Part shown: one piece after another, positions 25,187 through 32,998 of the stretch
Numbering within the stretch: position 1 is the first letter of the stretch
Layout: each line of letters opens with the position of its first letter
Assembly (NCBI GenBank): GCA_963732695.1
Contig: CAVTAP010000021.1
Coordinates: 310,001-374,000, forward strand
Origin: CADEDH01 sp963732695
GTDB taxonomy: Bacteria; Actinomycetota; Acidimicrobiia; Acidimicrobiales; SZUA-35
DNA: 64,000 nt
Reading direction: 5' to 3'
The notes under the pieces: model-generated
What the model was told of the DNA's origin: nothing
The model's database searches: none
What the model saw: only the letters and a program-made list of their open reading frames with translations
Translations under genes and position numbers: made by a program

Positions 25187-25882
25187 ATGTGGGCAATGGT
25201 ACGGTCGGGCGCCGTGGACGGTCGGCGACTGGTATGGGTGACGGTGTTCGTGACGGCGCTGGTCGCCGTCATCGGGGTGGCCTGGACCCTGGCCGTTCCC
25301 AACGGGAACACGGCGGGGTCTCCCCGGGGCGAGGCGGCAGCCGAGGCCGACGGCGGGTCTGATGGCAGCGGCCCGGCGGGCCCGTCGCTCACGGCCGACC
25401 CCGCCGCCGACAGCGACGACGAGTCGACCACCACCTACGACACCTACACCACCCTCGCCCGCACGCCCGACACCGAGTCTGGTCCGGTACCCCTCGCCGC
25501 CACCAGCTCCCGCCCCAGCACCACGGTCACCAGCCGGCCCACCACCAGCCCCGCACCGACGCCACCGACCACCGGCGACAGCTGCATCGACCCGGCCACC
25601 GGCAACACCGCCCGCTGCGTGACCACGACCGGGTCGGGAACCGTGCCCCCCGGCTCCTGCGACACGAGCGTCGGGCGCACCACGGTCCCGGGTTGCCCCG
25701 GTGGCACCGGCGGCATCACCACCACCTCGGTCCAGATCGATCCCTGCGCCATCATGACCACGTTCGGTTGCCCCGGCAGCACCACCGCGGGCCCCACGGT
25801 GCCGCCCTCCTCCGCCACCACCGCTCCGCCCATGACGTGCTACCCGGTGGCCTGCCCGGCCACCACGCGGGCCGCCCCCTGA
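25187..25882 (+). CDS. Secreted or membrane-anchored Thr/Pro/Ser-rich protein
   Basis: A 231-residue protein with a basic N-terminus (MVRSGAVDGRRLVW), one hydrophobic helix (about 16-36, VWVTVFVTALVAVIGVAWTL) and a low-complexity extracytoplasmic region rich in Thr, Pro, Ser and Gly. Three or four well-spaced cysteine pairs (GDSCIDPATGNTARCV, PGSCDTS, DPCAIMTTFGCPG, MTCYPVACP) suggest disulfides outside the membrane. No enzymatic motif. The hydrophobic helix may be an uncleaved anchor. ATG 25187 or ATG 25196 are both possible starts. Confidence 0.6.
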   Translation: MWAMVRSGAVDGRRLVWVTVFVTALVAVIGVAWTLAVPNGNTAGSPRGEAAAEADGGSDGSGPAGPSLTADPAADSDDESTTTYDTYTTLARTPDTESGPVPLAATSSRPSTTVTSRPTTSPAPTPPTTGDSCIDPATGNTARCVTTTGSGTVPPGSCDTSVGRTTVPGCPGGTGGITTTSVQIDPCAIMTTFGCPGSTTAGPTVPPSSATTAPPMTCYPVACPATTRAAP

Positions 25883-25908
25883 CCGTCGCCCGCCCCGGCG
25901 GGCGGGCC

Positions 25909-25914
25909 TAGAGT
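25909..25914 (+). promoter_or_regulatory. -10 element (TAGAGT) before the antitoxin-like gene
   Basis: TAGAGT ends 8 nt before the ATG at 25923. Confidence 0.35.
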
Positions 25915-25922
25915 TGCCGGCC

Positions 25923-26240
25923 ATGACCGACGACCCGACCGACACCGGATCCGACGACGCCCTCACCACCATCGGGGTGCGCGAGCTGCGCAACCAGGTG
26001 GCGTCGGTGCTGCGGCGGGCCGGCGCCGGCGAACGGGTGGTCGTCACCGTCGACGGGCGTCCGGTGGCCCAGGTGGGCCCCCTCACCCCCGGCGGGAGCG
26101 GCGCCACGCTGTGGGATCTGGCCGCCGCCGGGTTGATCGAGCCGCCCCGCCGTCCCGACCGGCCAACCGACCCCGCTCCCCTGCCCCTGCCGGCCGACCT
26201 GAGCGCCGACCGGCTGCTCGAGTCGTCCCGGGGCCGGTAG
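25923..26240 (+). CDS. Phd/YefM-type antitoxin-like protein
   Basis: A 105-residue protein whose N-terminal half is a prevent-host-death fold: TTIGVRELRNQVASVLRRAGAGERVVVTVDGRPVAQV is the classic pattern in which the first strand and helices bind DNA as a dimer (shown here only as overlapping short blocks: TIGVRELRNQVASVLRR and ERVVVTVDGRPVAQV). The Pro-rich C-terminal half would wrap the partner toxin. It lies 6 bp upstream of a PIN-domain gene, the usual antitoxin-toxin order, and probably represses its own promoter. The ATG at 25923 is preferred over a TTG at 25914. Confidence 0.85.
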   Translation: MTDDPTDTGSDDALTTIGVRELRNQVASVLRRAGAGERVVVTVDGRPVAQVGPLTPGGSGATLWDLAAAGLIEPPRRPDRPTDPAPLPLPADLSADRLLESSRGR

Positions 26241-26246
26241 CGCGTC

Positions 26247-26675
26247 ATGGCCGACGTCTCCGGGCCGGTTCTGGCCATCGATTCCTCGGCCCTCCTCCGG
26301 CGGTACGTGGCCGACCGTCAGCGTCCGCTGGTGATGACAGCCATGGCCGAGGCGCCGGTGTGGGTTGCGTCGGCCCTGGCCCGCAGCGAGGTGATGCTGG
26401 CCCTCCACCAGGGAGCCTCCAGCCTGGCCGGCCACCAGGAGGCGTGGTCGGCCGTGCGGGACGACTGGGAGGCGCTGTGGGAGATCCCGGTCGACGGCCG
26501 GTGCCTGGCCCGGGCCACCGAGATCGGGGCCCGCTACGGCATCACGTTGGTGACGGCCATCCACCTGGCCGCCGCCGACCGCCTGCCCCGCCCGGTGCGG
26601 TTCCTCACGCTCGACCGTCGCCAGATCCCGGCCGCCGCCGATCTCGGCTTCGAGCTCGTCACCCCCACCGCCTGA
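26247..26675 (+). CDS. PIN-domain protein (VapC-like toxin) with an altered acidic site
   Basis: A 142-residue PIN-domain protein; VapC toxins of this type cleave RNA using a cluster of acidic residues and Mg2+. Asp12 (AIDSSALL), Glu48 (RSEVML) and Asp123 (FLTLDRR) are in place, but the third position, normally Asp in the D-A-x-H-L-A motif, is Thr103 (VTAIHLAAA). Activity could therefore be reduced or absent. It follows the antitoxin-like gene by 6 bp and converges with a flavin/F420-binding protein gene. Confidence 0.85.
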   Translation: MADVSGPVLAIDSSALLRRYVADRQRPLVMTAMAEAPVWVASALARSEVMLALHQGASSLAGHQEAWSAVRDDWEALWEIPVDGRCLARATEIGARYGITLVTAIHLAAADRLPRPVRFLTLDRRQIPAAADLGFELVTPTA

Positions 26676-26694
26676 CTGGCCGGCGCGCCGGGCG

Positions 26695-27117
26695 TCAGCC
26701 GAGGACCTCGGTGCGCCAGCGGTCGGGCACGAGGGTGACGAGGGCCTCGTCGTGGCCGGGGAAGGCGTCGGCGTAGCGGGCCCCGCCTTCGGTCCCCAGG
26801 TAGCGGGAGGCGATGTCGGTGATGGCGGCGTGCCGCTCCTCGGTCGACATGACCCGCAACGACACCGGCCCCTCGACCGTCACGTAGCGGTAGGGGCGGG
26901 CCTCGTCCTGCACGCACAGCGAGGCCCGACCCCGGGCCCGCAGGAGGCGGGCCTTCACCGAGGCGTCGGCCATGGCGATCTCGAACGACCCGTCGGCCGC
27001 TCGCCGGTACCACACGGGAGCGCACAGGGGACCGGCTCCGTCCCGCCCGATGGCCAGCACGGCCACCCGCCGCTCGGCCAGGAAGGCGTCGCGTTCCTTC
27101 TCCGTCATCGTGCCCAT
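26695..27117 (-). CDS. PNPOx-like (split-barrel flavin/F420-binding) protein
   Basis: A 140-residue split-barrel protein of the pyridoxamine 5'-phosphate oxidase/F420-dependent reductase superfamily: MTEKERDAFLAERRVAVLAI at the N-terminus, PLCAPVWYRR and a central SVKARLLRARGRASLCVQD strand-turn-strand that binds the cofactor phosphate, then YRYVTVEGPVSLR. Close actinobacterial relatives bind F420 or FMN and reduce small molecules; the substrate is unknown. The ATG at 27117 has AAGGAG about 9 nt upstream; the longer frame to 27252 reads through the ribosome-binding site of this gene and is not credible. Confidence 0.85.
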   Translation of the reverse strand: MGTMTEKERDAFLAERRVAVLAIGRDGAGPLCAPVWYRRAADGSFEIAMADASVKARLLRARGRASLCVQDEARPYRYVTVEGPVSLRVMSTEERHAAITDIASRYLGTEGGARYADAFPGHDEALVTLVPDRWRTEVLG

Positions 27118-27170
27118 GTCTTGTCGTCTCCTTCTATCGGTGCGTTCAGCAGGTTCGGCATCGGTGCGGT

Positions 27171-27569
27171 TCAGCGGCGGGGCTCGAGCGCCGCCACCAG
27201 CTCCAGCTCGAGGATGCCGAACACGGGCGGCGCCGTCACGGTGGTGCGGCATGGGTAGGGCGGCTCGAACACCTGCAGGTACTCCTCGTTCCAGGCGGCG
27301 AAGTCGGCCGGGTCGGCCAGGTAGGCGTTCACCTTGACGACGTGGTCGAGCGACAGGCCGATGTCGGTGAGGATCGTACGGTACAGCTCGAGCGTGTGCC
27401 TGGTGTGCTCCCGGATGCCGCCCGGGATGAGCTCCCCGGTCTCGGTGTCGACGGCGGTGAGGCCCGACAGGAACACCGTGTTGTCGACCTGGATGGCCGC
27501 CGCGTTGCGGATGTTGAGCCGCTCCATGGCCGCAGCCAGGCTCGGGGTGGTGGCATGCACTCGGATCAT
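27171..27569 (-). CDS. RidA/YjgF-family protein
   Basis: A 132-residue RidA-type trimer-forming protein. NAAAIQVDNTVFLSGLTAVD and the HTRHTLELYRTILTDIGLSL helix followed by HVVKVNAYLADPADFAAWN and PPYPCRTTVTA are diagnostic; the arginine in PCRTTV is the residue that binds the carboxylate of the 2-aminoacrylate-like substrate in active RidA deaminases. The C-terminal ILELELVAAL strand completes the fold. Role: hydrolysis of reactive enamine/imine intermediates or a specialised relative. Start has TAGAAC 7 nt upstream. Not obviously linked to its neighbours. Confidence 0.9.
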   Translation of the reverse strand: MIRVHATTPSLAAAMERLNIRNAAAIQVDNTVFLSGLTAVDTETGELIPGGIREHTRHTLELYRTILTDIGLSLDHVVKVNAYLADPADFAAWNEEYLQVFEPPYPCRTTVTAPPVFGILELELVAALEPRR

Positions 27570-27576
27570 GCCGCCA

Positions 27577-27582
27577 GTTCTA
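27577..27582 (-). promoter_or_regulatory. -10 element (TAGAAC) before the RidA-like gene
   Basis: TAGAAC on the minus strand ends 7 nt before the ATG at 27569. Confidence 0.3.
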
Positions 27583-27601
27583 TCCCACCAGCGAAGGGCC
27601 G

Positions 27602-28444
27602 TCAGTTGAAGCCGCGGGAGTCCTGCTTGAGGGCGGTGTCGACGCAGAGGGCGGACGCCACCACCATCGACCGCATGGGCTCGGGCAGGGCCTGGTGGAT
27701 CTGCACCACGTAGTTGTCGGCGGTGGTGAACAGCGTCTTGGCCAGCCCCTCCCAGGTCTTGGTGATACGGGCCACCTCGTTGCCCCCGGCGTCCTGGATG
27801 GAGAAGTTCCAGGCCCGCCAGTTCTCGGCGTTGATCGACCCGATGCGCTGCCCGCCCACCATCAGGCCGAAGCGGATCTTGCCCACCATGTTCTCCTGCT
27901 GCACGAGCCCGATGATGGTGCCCTGGGAGTCACGGATCTCCACCTTGGACTTCACGAGCTTGGCCGGCCGGGTGAGGGCCAACTGCACGTTGCCCGCCAT
28001 GTCGACCACCTGGAACGAATGGGTCATGAACTGGTCGAGCGACGAGACCACCCGCACGACCTTCTTGATCATCGACTGGCCCACCTGGCGGACGGCCCCG
28101 ATCTGGTTGCCCTCCTGGTTGAAGATGGCGTACTCGGCCGAGATCTCGATCAGCTTGGCCTTCTGGTTCACCACCAGCACCGGCTCGGTGAAGATCGTGC
28201 CCCCGCCACCGCCGGCCGCCGGGGCCACCCCGGCCCGGGCCTGCACCTGGTGCTGGATCTGCTGGGCCGAGTGGTTGACCACGGGCACTGCGGACCCGGG
28301 GCCGGCCACCGCCGGATCCGTGCCCTGCTGACCGTGCGACGCCACCTGCTCGGTCCACCGGGACCCGTCCCACCAGCGGTATTCGTGACGGCCGAAGGGA
28401 TCGGGATGCCAACCGGACGGAGCTGCGCCACCGACATTCGTCAT
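27602..28444 (-). CDS. DUF2510 plus phospholipid scramblase/LURP-one-like protein
   Basis: A 280-residue protein. Residues about 9-35 form the short DUF2510 motif (SGWHPDPFGRHEYRWWDGS), common at the N-terminus of actinobacterial membrane-associated proteins. A Gln/Gly/Ala-rich linker follows. Residues about 90-260 match the scramblase/LURP-one beta-barrel: TIFTEPVLVVNQKAKLIE, YAIFNQEGNQIGAVRQVG and later KIRFGLMVGGQRIGSI and NFSIQDAGGNEVARITKTW repeats. Proteins of this fold bind lipids or act at the membrane; no direct activity is known for bacterial members. The start has TACAGT 7 nt upstream. Confidence 0.82.
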   Translation of the reverse strand: MTNVGGAAPSGWHPDPFGRHEYRWWDGSRWTEQVASHGQQGTDPAVAGPGSAVPVVNHSAQQIQHQVQARAGVAPAAGGGGGTIFTEPVLVVNQKAKLIEISAEYAIFNQEGNQIGAVRQVGQSMIKKVVRVVSSLDQFMTHSFQVVDMAGNVQLALTRPAKLVKSKVEIRDSQGTIIGLVQQENMVGKIRFGLMVGGQRIGSINAENWRAWNFSIQDAGGNEVARITKTWEGLAKTLFTTADNYVVQIHQALPEPMRSMVVASALCVDTALKQDSRGFN

Positions 28445-28451
28445 GGCGCCC

Positions 28452-28457
28452 ACTGTA
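28452..28457 (-). promoter_or_regulatory. -10 element (TACAGT), leaderless spacing
   Basis: TACAGT on the minus strand ends 7 nt before the ATG at 28444. Confidence 0.4.
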
Positions 28458-28515
28458 TTCGGGCGCGGGGATGGCCCGGCGCCGGCCCCCCGACCGGCAC
28501 CGGGCCCGATCCGAT

Positions 28516-28571
28516 GTTCGCCGGAGGCGAACTCGAGGAACCCGAAGCAACCCGTAGGGTTGCCGGGTTCC
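28516..28571. repeat. GTTCGCC and nested GGAACCCG hairpins
   Basis: GTTCGCC-GGA-GGCGAAC (28516-28532) is followed by an outer 8-bp stem GGAACCCG/CGGGTTCC (28537-28544 with 28564-28571) enclosing CAACCC-GTA-GGGTTG. The block ends 1 bp before the stop codon of the monooxygenase gene. Confidence 0.7.
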
Positions 28572-28572
28572 C

Positions 28573-30501
28573 CTAGGCCTGCACCTTCTCCTCGGTCGAG
28601 ACCGGTTCGGTGACGTACTCGGCCAGGTCGGCGTGGCGGGTCCAGGCGAAGTAGTCGACGTTGCGGTACGGGGAGTTGACCACGATCCGGCCCCGGTCGT
28701 TGCGGTAGTAGGTGGTCATGCCGGGGTGGGTCCACACCATGTTCTCGTGCTCGGCGTCCACCCGCTCGTTGTAGGCGTCGTGGACGTCCTGGCGGATCTC
28801 CACCGAGCCGAGGCCCTGCTCGGCCATCTGCTCGATCAGGCTCATGATGTAGTTCACCTGCATCTCCACCACGAAGATGAGGCTGCCGCCGTGACCGGGC
28901 TGGAGGTTCGGCCCGTACAGGGTGAAGAAGTTGGGGAACTCGGGGATCACCGTGCCGATGTAGGCCTTGGCGTTGTCGTCTTCCCAGGTCTCACGCAGGG
29001 AGCGGCCCTCGCGACCCACGGCATCGAACGTGGTGATGAAGCGGAGCACGTCGAACCCGGTGGCCAGCACCAGCACGTCGGCCTCGTAGCGTGACCCGTC
29101 GGCCGTGACCAGGGCATCGGGCTCCACCTTGGTGACCCGTTCGGTGACCAGCTCCACCTTGGGATTGCGCAGCATCCGGTACCAGCCGTTGTCCATCAGC
29201 ATCCGCTTGCCGAATGGCGGGTAGGTGGGCAGCACCTTGTCGAACAGGTCCTGGCGGTCGCCCAGCTCGCTCTGGATGTACTTGGTGAAGTAGGCCCGGT
29301 GGGCGTCGTTCTGGGCGTTGAGCGAACGCTCGGGGTGATCCCAGTTGGGGTCCTTGTGGAGGGCGGCGTAGGTGCGGTCGTTGAACGTCCAGCCCAGGCG
29401 CACCCGGTACCAGGCCTGGTAGATCGGGACCTCGCGGAACAGGAACCGCATGGGCTCCGGCACCGGCTTGCGGAACTGGTCGAACGGGGCGGCCCAGTGG
29501 TTCGACTTCTGGAAGATCGTGAGGTGCTCGACCTTGTCCTGGATCTCGGGGCCGATCTGCATGCAGCTGGCACCGTTGCCGATGATGGCGACCTTCTTGC
29601 CCGTGAGGTCCACGTCGTCGCGCCAGGCGGCGGTGTGGAACGACGGGCCGGCGAAGCTGTCGAGGCCCTCGACGTCGGGGAAGACCAGCGGGTTGAAGAT
29701 GCCGGTGCCGCTGATCACGACGTTGGCCTCGGTCTCCTCCACCGAGCCGTCGGGCAGGCGGAGGGTGACGGCCCAGCGCTGCTCCCGGGGCTGGTAGCGG
29801 GCCGTCTCCACCGTGGTCTCGAAGCGGATGTGGGGCCGCAGGTTCAAGCGGTCGGCCACCGACTCCAGGTAGCCCCACAGCTCGTCGCGCAGGCAGAAGT
29901 ACATCTTCCAGTCGTGCTGGGCGAAGGAGAACGAGTAGAGGTGGTTGGGGGTGTCGACCCCGGCCCCCGGGTAGTGGTTCTCCAGCCAGGTGCCGCCGAC
30001 CGAGTGCTTCTTCTCCACGATCTCGAACGGCACCCCGGCCGCCTGGAGGTTGGCGCCGGCGGCGATGCCCGACACGCCGGCCCCGATCACCAGCACCTTG
30101 AAGCCCTCGGGCACGTTGATCTTCTTGCGCTCCAGCGGCTTGTGGCCGAGCTGGGCCTTGGTGAACTCGCCGTACTCCTCGGGCACGGTCTCGCCCATGC
30201 ACCAGCTCAGCATGCGCACCAGCAGATCCGGGTCGGGATCGGGGATGGCCACCGGGCGGCCGGCCTTCCAGGCCGTGATCGCCTCCAGCGCCGACTCCCG
30301 GACCTCGGCCTGGCGCTCTTCGGGCAGGCCGCCGGTGTCGTTGTCGCCCATGCCCTGCTGGCGGGTGACGCGGTACGGGTCGTCGAGCCAGTGCATCTCG
30401 CCGGTGAGCTGGACCAGCGTCATGAGCAGGGTGGGGATGTTGGCGACGGCGACGGCCTCGGCCAGCAGCTCATCATCGGTTCGGGTTTCGACTTCAGCCA
30501 T
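28573..30501 (-). CDS. Flavin-containing monooxygenase (Baeyer-Villiger type)
   Basis: A 642-residue FAD/NADPH monooxygenase. The FAD-binding GAGVSGIAAGANL motif follows a ~130-residue N-terminal extension; KHSVGGTWLENHYPGAGVD and the Baeyer-Villiger fingerprint FAGPSFHTAAW come next, then the NADPH-binding GNGASCMQI and the ATGFD motif. Such enzymes insert oxygen beside ketones or oxygenate N/S atoms. The N-terminal extension is typical of the larger class of actinobacterial BVMOs. The ATG has TAGGGT 5 nt upstream. Upstream lies a 36-bp tandem repeat and the end of an LLM oxidoreductase gene on the same strand. Confidence 0.92.
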   Translation of the reverse strand: MAEVETRTDDELLAEAVAVANIPTLLMTLVQLTGEMHWLDDPYRVTRQQGMGDNDTGGLPEERQAEVRESALEAITAWKAGRPVAIPDPDPDLLVRMLSWCMGETVPEEYGEFTKAQLGHKPLERKKINVPEGFKVLVIGAGVSGIAAGANLQAAGVPFEIVEKKHSVGGTWLENHYPGAGVDTPNHLYSFSFAQHDWKMYFCLRDELWGYLESVADRLNLRPHIRFETTVETARYQPREQRWAVTLRLPDGSVEETEANVVISGTGIFNPLVFPDVEGLDSFAGPSFHTAAWRDDVDLTGKKVAIIGNGASCMQIGPEIQDKVEHLTIFQKSNHWAAPFDQFRKPVPEPMRFLFREVPIYQAWYRVRLGWTFNDRTYAALHKDPNWDHPERSLNAQNDAHRAYFTKYIQSELGDRQDLFDKVLPTYPPFGKRMLMDNGWYRMLRNPKVELVTERVTKVEPDALVTADGSRYEADVLVLATGFDVLRFITTFDAVGREGRSLRETWEDDNAKAYIGTVIPEFPNFFTLYGPNLQPGHGGSLIFVVEMQVNYIMSLIEQMAEQGLGSVEIRQDVHDAYNERVDAEHENMVWTHPGMTTYYRNDRGRIVVNSPYRNVDYFAWTRHADLAEYVTEPVSTEEKVQA

Positions 30502-30506
30502 GCGCG

Positions 30507-30512
30507 ACCCTA
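30507..30512 (-). promoter_or_regulatory. -10 element (TAGGGT) before the monooxygenase
   Basis: TAGGGT on the minus strand ends 5 nt before the ATG at 30501. Confidence 0.35.
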
Positions 30513-30561
30513 CATCCAGGGTGTGACACCATCGAAGTTGAGCCGGTTCAGTTGCGGCGAA

Positions 30562-30651
30562 CGCTCAATACTTGGCGATCGCTGGGTCACGGGCGATCGC
30601 TCAATACTTGGCGATCGCTGGGTCACGGGCGATCGCTCAATACTTGGCGAT
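30562..30651. repeat. 36-bp tandem repeat, 2.5 copies, copying the end of the adjacent gene
   Basis: Two full 36-bp units (30562-30597, 30598-30633) and an 18-bp partial unit (30634-30651). The partial unit is the last codons and stop of the minus-strand LLM gene, so its 3' end (GCCAAGTATTGA) is repeated twice more downstream. Confidence 0.9.
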
Positions 30652-31689
30652 CACCTTGCGGGCCAGGTCTTCGGTGATCCGGTAGCGGGCCTTGTTGGGG
30701 TAGATGAAGTTGACCCCGGTGATGCCGGCCGCCTCCAGCGCCTCGAGCTGCTCGGTCACTTCCTCCGGCTGGCCGGCGAGGCAGAAGTTGCGGATGATCT
30801 CCGGCGTGACGAACCGGGCCTCGTCCCGGTCGAGGTACACGTAGTGGCTCTGGTGGAGCTGTTGGTGGCTGCGCTCGGCGTCCCGGGTGGCGTGGAAGGC
30901 GAGGTACTCCTCCCAGATGGGCAGCACGTAGGCCGGGGGCTCGGCCCCCGTGTCGCGATGGAGGTCGACCAGGTAGTGGACGTTGGCCATGATGGCCGAG
31001 CCGCAGTCGGCGATCACCCGCTCCGATTCGAGCGTCTCACCCGGCTCCAGCAGCACCAGGTTGCACAGGGCAACCACCTCGAACCCGTCGAGGCTGCGAC
31101 CCGAGCGAGCCGCCCCTTTGGCCAGGTTGGCTGCGATCGAGGGCGGGGTGCCGCCCCGGGGCAGGCTGGTGACGAGCCCGTCGCCGATCTCGCCGGCCAG
31201 GGCCTGGGCCAACGGCCCCAGGCCGCCCAGGTGGATGGGGACAGGGGCGTCGGCGTGGCCCAGCTGGGAGTTCTGGAACCGCACGAGCTGGGTCACCCCG
31301 TCGACGGTGTAGGCCACCTCCTCCCCCGCCAGCAGGCCCTGCACCACCTGGACGTACTCCTTCATGCGGGCCACCGGCATCGGCTTCTGGCCCAGCGTCC
31401 GCACCGCCGTGTTCCCCGCCCCGATCCCGAGGAAGGTCCGCCCGGGAGCGAGCTTGTTGATGGTGGCGATGGCGTTGGCCAGCACCGGGGCCAGGCGCAG
31501 GGCCGGAATGGCGAGCCCCGTGCCGAGCCGGATGGTGCGGGTCTGCTGGGCCGCCAGGGCCAGCAGGGGGAACGGGTTCGACATGAGCAGCTGGCTGTCG
31601 GGGGCCCAGGCGAACGTGTAGCCCAGGTTCTCGGCGAAGGCGATGTAGCCCACGTCTTCTATGGCCCCTGCGGTCACTCCGAAGTCCAT
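30637..31689 (-). CDS. LLM-class (F420-dependent-type) oxidoreductase
   Basis: A 350-residue luciferase-like TIM-barrel protein. It starts MDFGVTAGAIEDVGYIAFAE with FAWAPDSQLL and the SNPFPLLALAAQQTRTIRLG block, then the RTFLGIGAGNTA segment that binds the cofactor and the PIHLGGLGPLAQALAGEIGD block. Members in actinobacteria mostly use F420, some FMN; the substrate cannot be predicted. TAGCGT lies 7 nt before the ATG. Its stop codon region is tandemly duplicated downstream. The divergent amino-acid-oxidase-like gene starts 78 bp away. Confidence 0.9.
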   Translation of the reverse strand: MDFGVTAGAIEDVGYIAFAENLGYTFAWAPDSQLLMSNPFPLLALAAQQTRTIRLGTGLAIPALRLAPVLANAIATINKLAPGRTFLGIGAGNTAVRTLGQKPMPVARMKEYVQVVQGLLAGEEVAYTVDGVTQLVRFQNSQLGHADAPVPIHLGGLGPLAQALAGEIGDGLVTSLPRGGTPPSIAANLAKGAARSGRSLDGFEVVALCNLVLLEPGETLESERVIADCGSAIMANVHYLVDLHRDTGAEPPAYVLPIWEEYLAFHATRDAERSHQQLHQSHYVYLDRDEARFVTPEIIRNFCLAGQPEEVTEQLEALEAAGITGVNFIYPNKARYRITEDLARKVIAKY

Positions 31690-31696
31690 GGCCGGC

Positions 31697-31702
31697 ACGC
31701 TA
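31697..31702 (-). promoter_or_regulatory. -10 element (TAGCGT) before the LLM gene
   Basis: TAGCGT on the minus strand ends 7 nt before the ATG at 31689; the divergent gene at 31768 has its own box at 31756. Confidence 0.4.
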
Positions 31703-31755
31703 GTTGCTCGCCGGCGGCCCTGCCCGGGGCCCATCCCCGGGCCGCCGCTCGCGGC

Positions 31756-31761
31756 TAGCTT
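31756..31761 (+). promoter_or_regulatory. -10 element (TAGCTT), leaderless spacing
   Basis: TAGCTT ends 6 nt before the ATG at 31768. Confidence 0.45.
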
Positions 31762-31767
31762 GACCCG

Positions 31768-32985
31768 ATGGCACAGCACGGGACGGGTCAGCGGGTGGTG
31801 GTGATCGGCGGCGGCATCGCCGGCGTCAGCGCGGCCTACGCCCTGGCCCGGCACCCCTCGGCGCCGGTGGTCACCCTGATCGAGGCCGAGGGCCAGCTGG
31901 CCCAGCACACCACCGGCCGCTCGGCCGCCCAGCTGATCGAGAACTACGGCACCCAGCCCCTGCGGGCCCTGACCAAGGCCAGCCTCCCCTTCTTCCTCCA
32001 GCCGCCCGAGCAGCTGGCCGACGGGCCGCTGCTGGAACGGCGGGGCGTGCTCAGCGTGGCCGACGACGCCCGCAGCGCCGAGTTCGAGCTGCAGCTGGCC
32101 GAGGGGATCGCCGTCAACCCGACGATCGTCGAGGTGTCGGTGGCCGACGCGGTGGCCCTGTTCCCCGCCCTGCGGCCCGAACCGATCACAAGGGCCCTGT
32201 GGGAGCCCGAGAGCTACGCCATCGACGTGGCCGCCGTCCACCAGAGCTTCGTCCGCGGCCTGCGACTGGCCGGCGGCACCATCGCCACCAACCACCGGGC
32301 CCTCCGGATCGAGCGGGCCGGGTCGACCTGGCGGATCCACACCGGCCCGGGCGGGGCGGCGGCACCCGATCCGATCCCGGCGGGCAGAGGGGGCGGGCCG
32401 GTACTGGAGGCCGACGTGGTGGTGAACGCCGCCGGGGCCTGGGGCGACGACGTGGCCCGCCGGGCCGGGCTCGCCCCGATCGGGCTCCAGCCCCTGCGGC
32501 GCACGGCGTTCATGGTGGCCAGCCGGTTCGAGGGCTCCGGGGCCTGGCCGCTGGTGGCCGACATCGAGCACCGCTGGTACGTGAAGCCCGACGGGGTGCA
32601 GTTCCTGTGCTCACCGGCCGACGAGACCCCGTCGGCCCCGTGCGACACACGCCCGGAGGAGGTCGACGTGGCCCGGGCCATCGACGCCATCAACGGGGCC
32701 ACCACGATCGGGATCCGGTCGGTGGCGTCGTCGTGGGCCGGGTTGCGCACCTTCACTCCCGACCGCACGATGGCCATCGGCCCCGACCCGGCCGAGCCCA
32801 CGTTCGTGTGGTGCGTGGGCCAGGGCGGCACCGGCATCCAGAGCTCGCCCGGCGCCGGCCAGCTCGTGGCCGATCTGGCCCTCGATGGGTGCCCGGGGCC
32901 CGCCTTCGATCCCTCCCAGCTCGGCGGTCTGATCCTCGACTCCGCCGCCTTCACCCCTGCTCGGTTCCTACCTCCGGCGCCGTGA
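31768..32985 (+). CDS. FAD-dependent oxidoreductase, DadA/D-amino-acid-oxidase-like
   Basis: A 405-residue DAO-family flavoprotein. The N-terminal Rossmann motif VVVIGGGIAGVSAAYALARH binds FAD; TTGRSAAQLIENYG corresponds to the flavin-contact loop, and the C-terminal RSVASSWAGLRTFTPDRTM and GQGGTGIQSSPGAGQLVADL blocks complete the FAD site. Relatives oxidise glycine, sarcosine, D-amino acids or related amines. No cysteine is seen at the covalent-flavin position of sarcosine oxidases, so the substrate class is open. The ATG is likely leaderless. The YdcF-like gene follows after 13 bp and may be co-transcribed. Confidence 0.88.
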   Translation: MAQHGTGQRVVVIGGGIAGVSAAYALARHPSAPVVTLIEAEGQLAQHTTGRSAAQLIENYGTQPLRALTKASLPFFLQPPEQLADGPLLERRGVLSVADDARSAEFELQLAEGIAVNPTIVEVSVADAVALFPALRPEPITRALWEPESYAIDVAAVHQSFVRGLRLAGGTIATNHRALRIERAGSTWRIHTGPGGAAAPDPIPAGRGGGPVLEADVVVNAAGAWGDDVARRAGLAPIGLQPLRRTAFMVASRFEGSGAWPLVADIEHRWYVKPDGVQFLCSPADETPSAPCDTRPEEVDVARAIDAINGATTIGIRSVASSWAGLRTFTPDRTMAIGPDPAEPTFVWCVGQGGTGIQSSPGAGQLVADLALDGCPGPAFDPSQLGGLILDSAAFTPARFLPPAP

Positions 32986-32998
32986 GCCGTCGGGCCCG

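Noticed and set aside
30562..30651. CRISPR-like repeat array
   Set aside because: Only 2.5 head-to-tail units without spacers, no cas genes nearby, and the unit copies a gene's 3' end.
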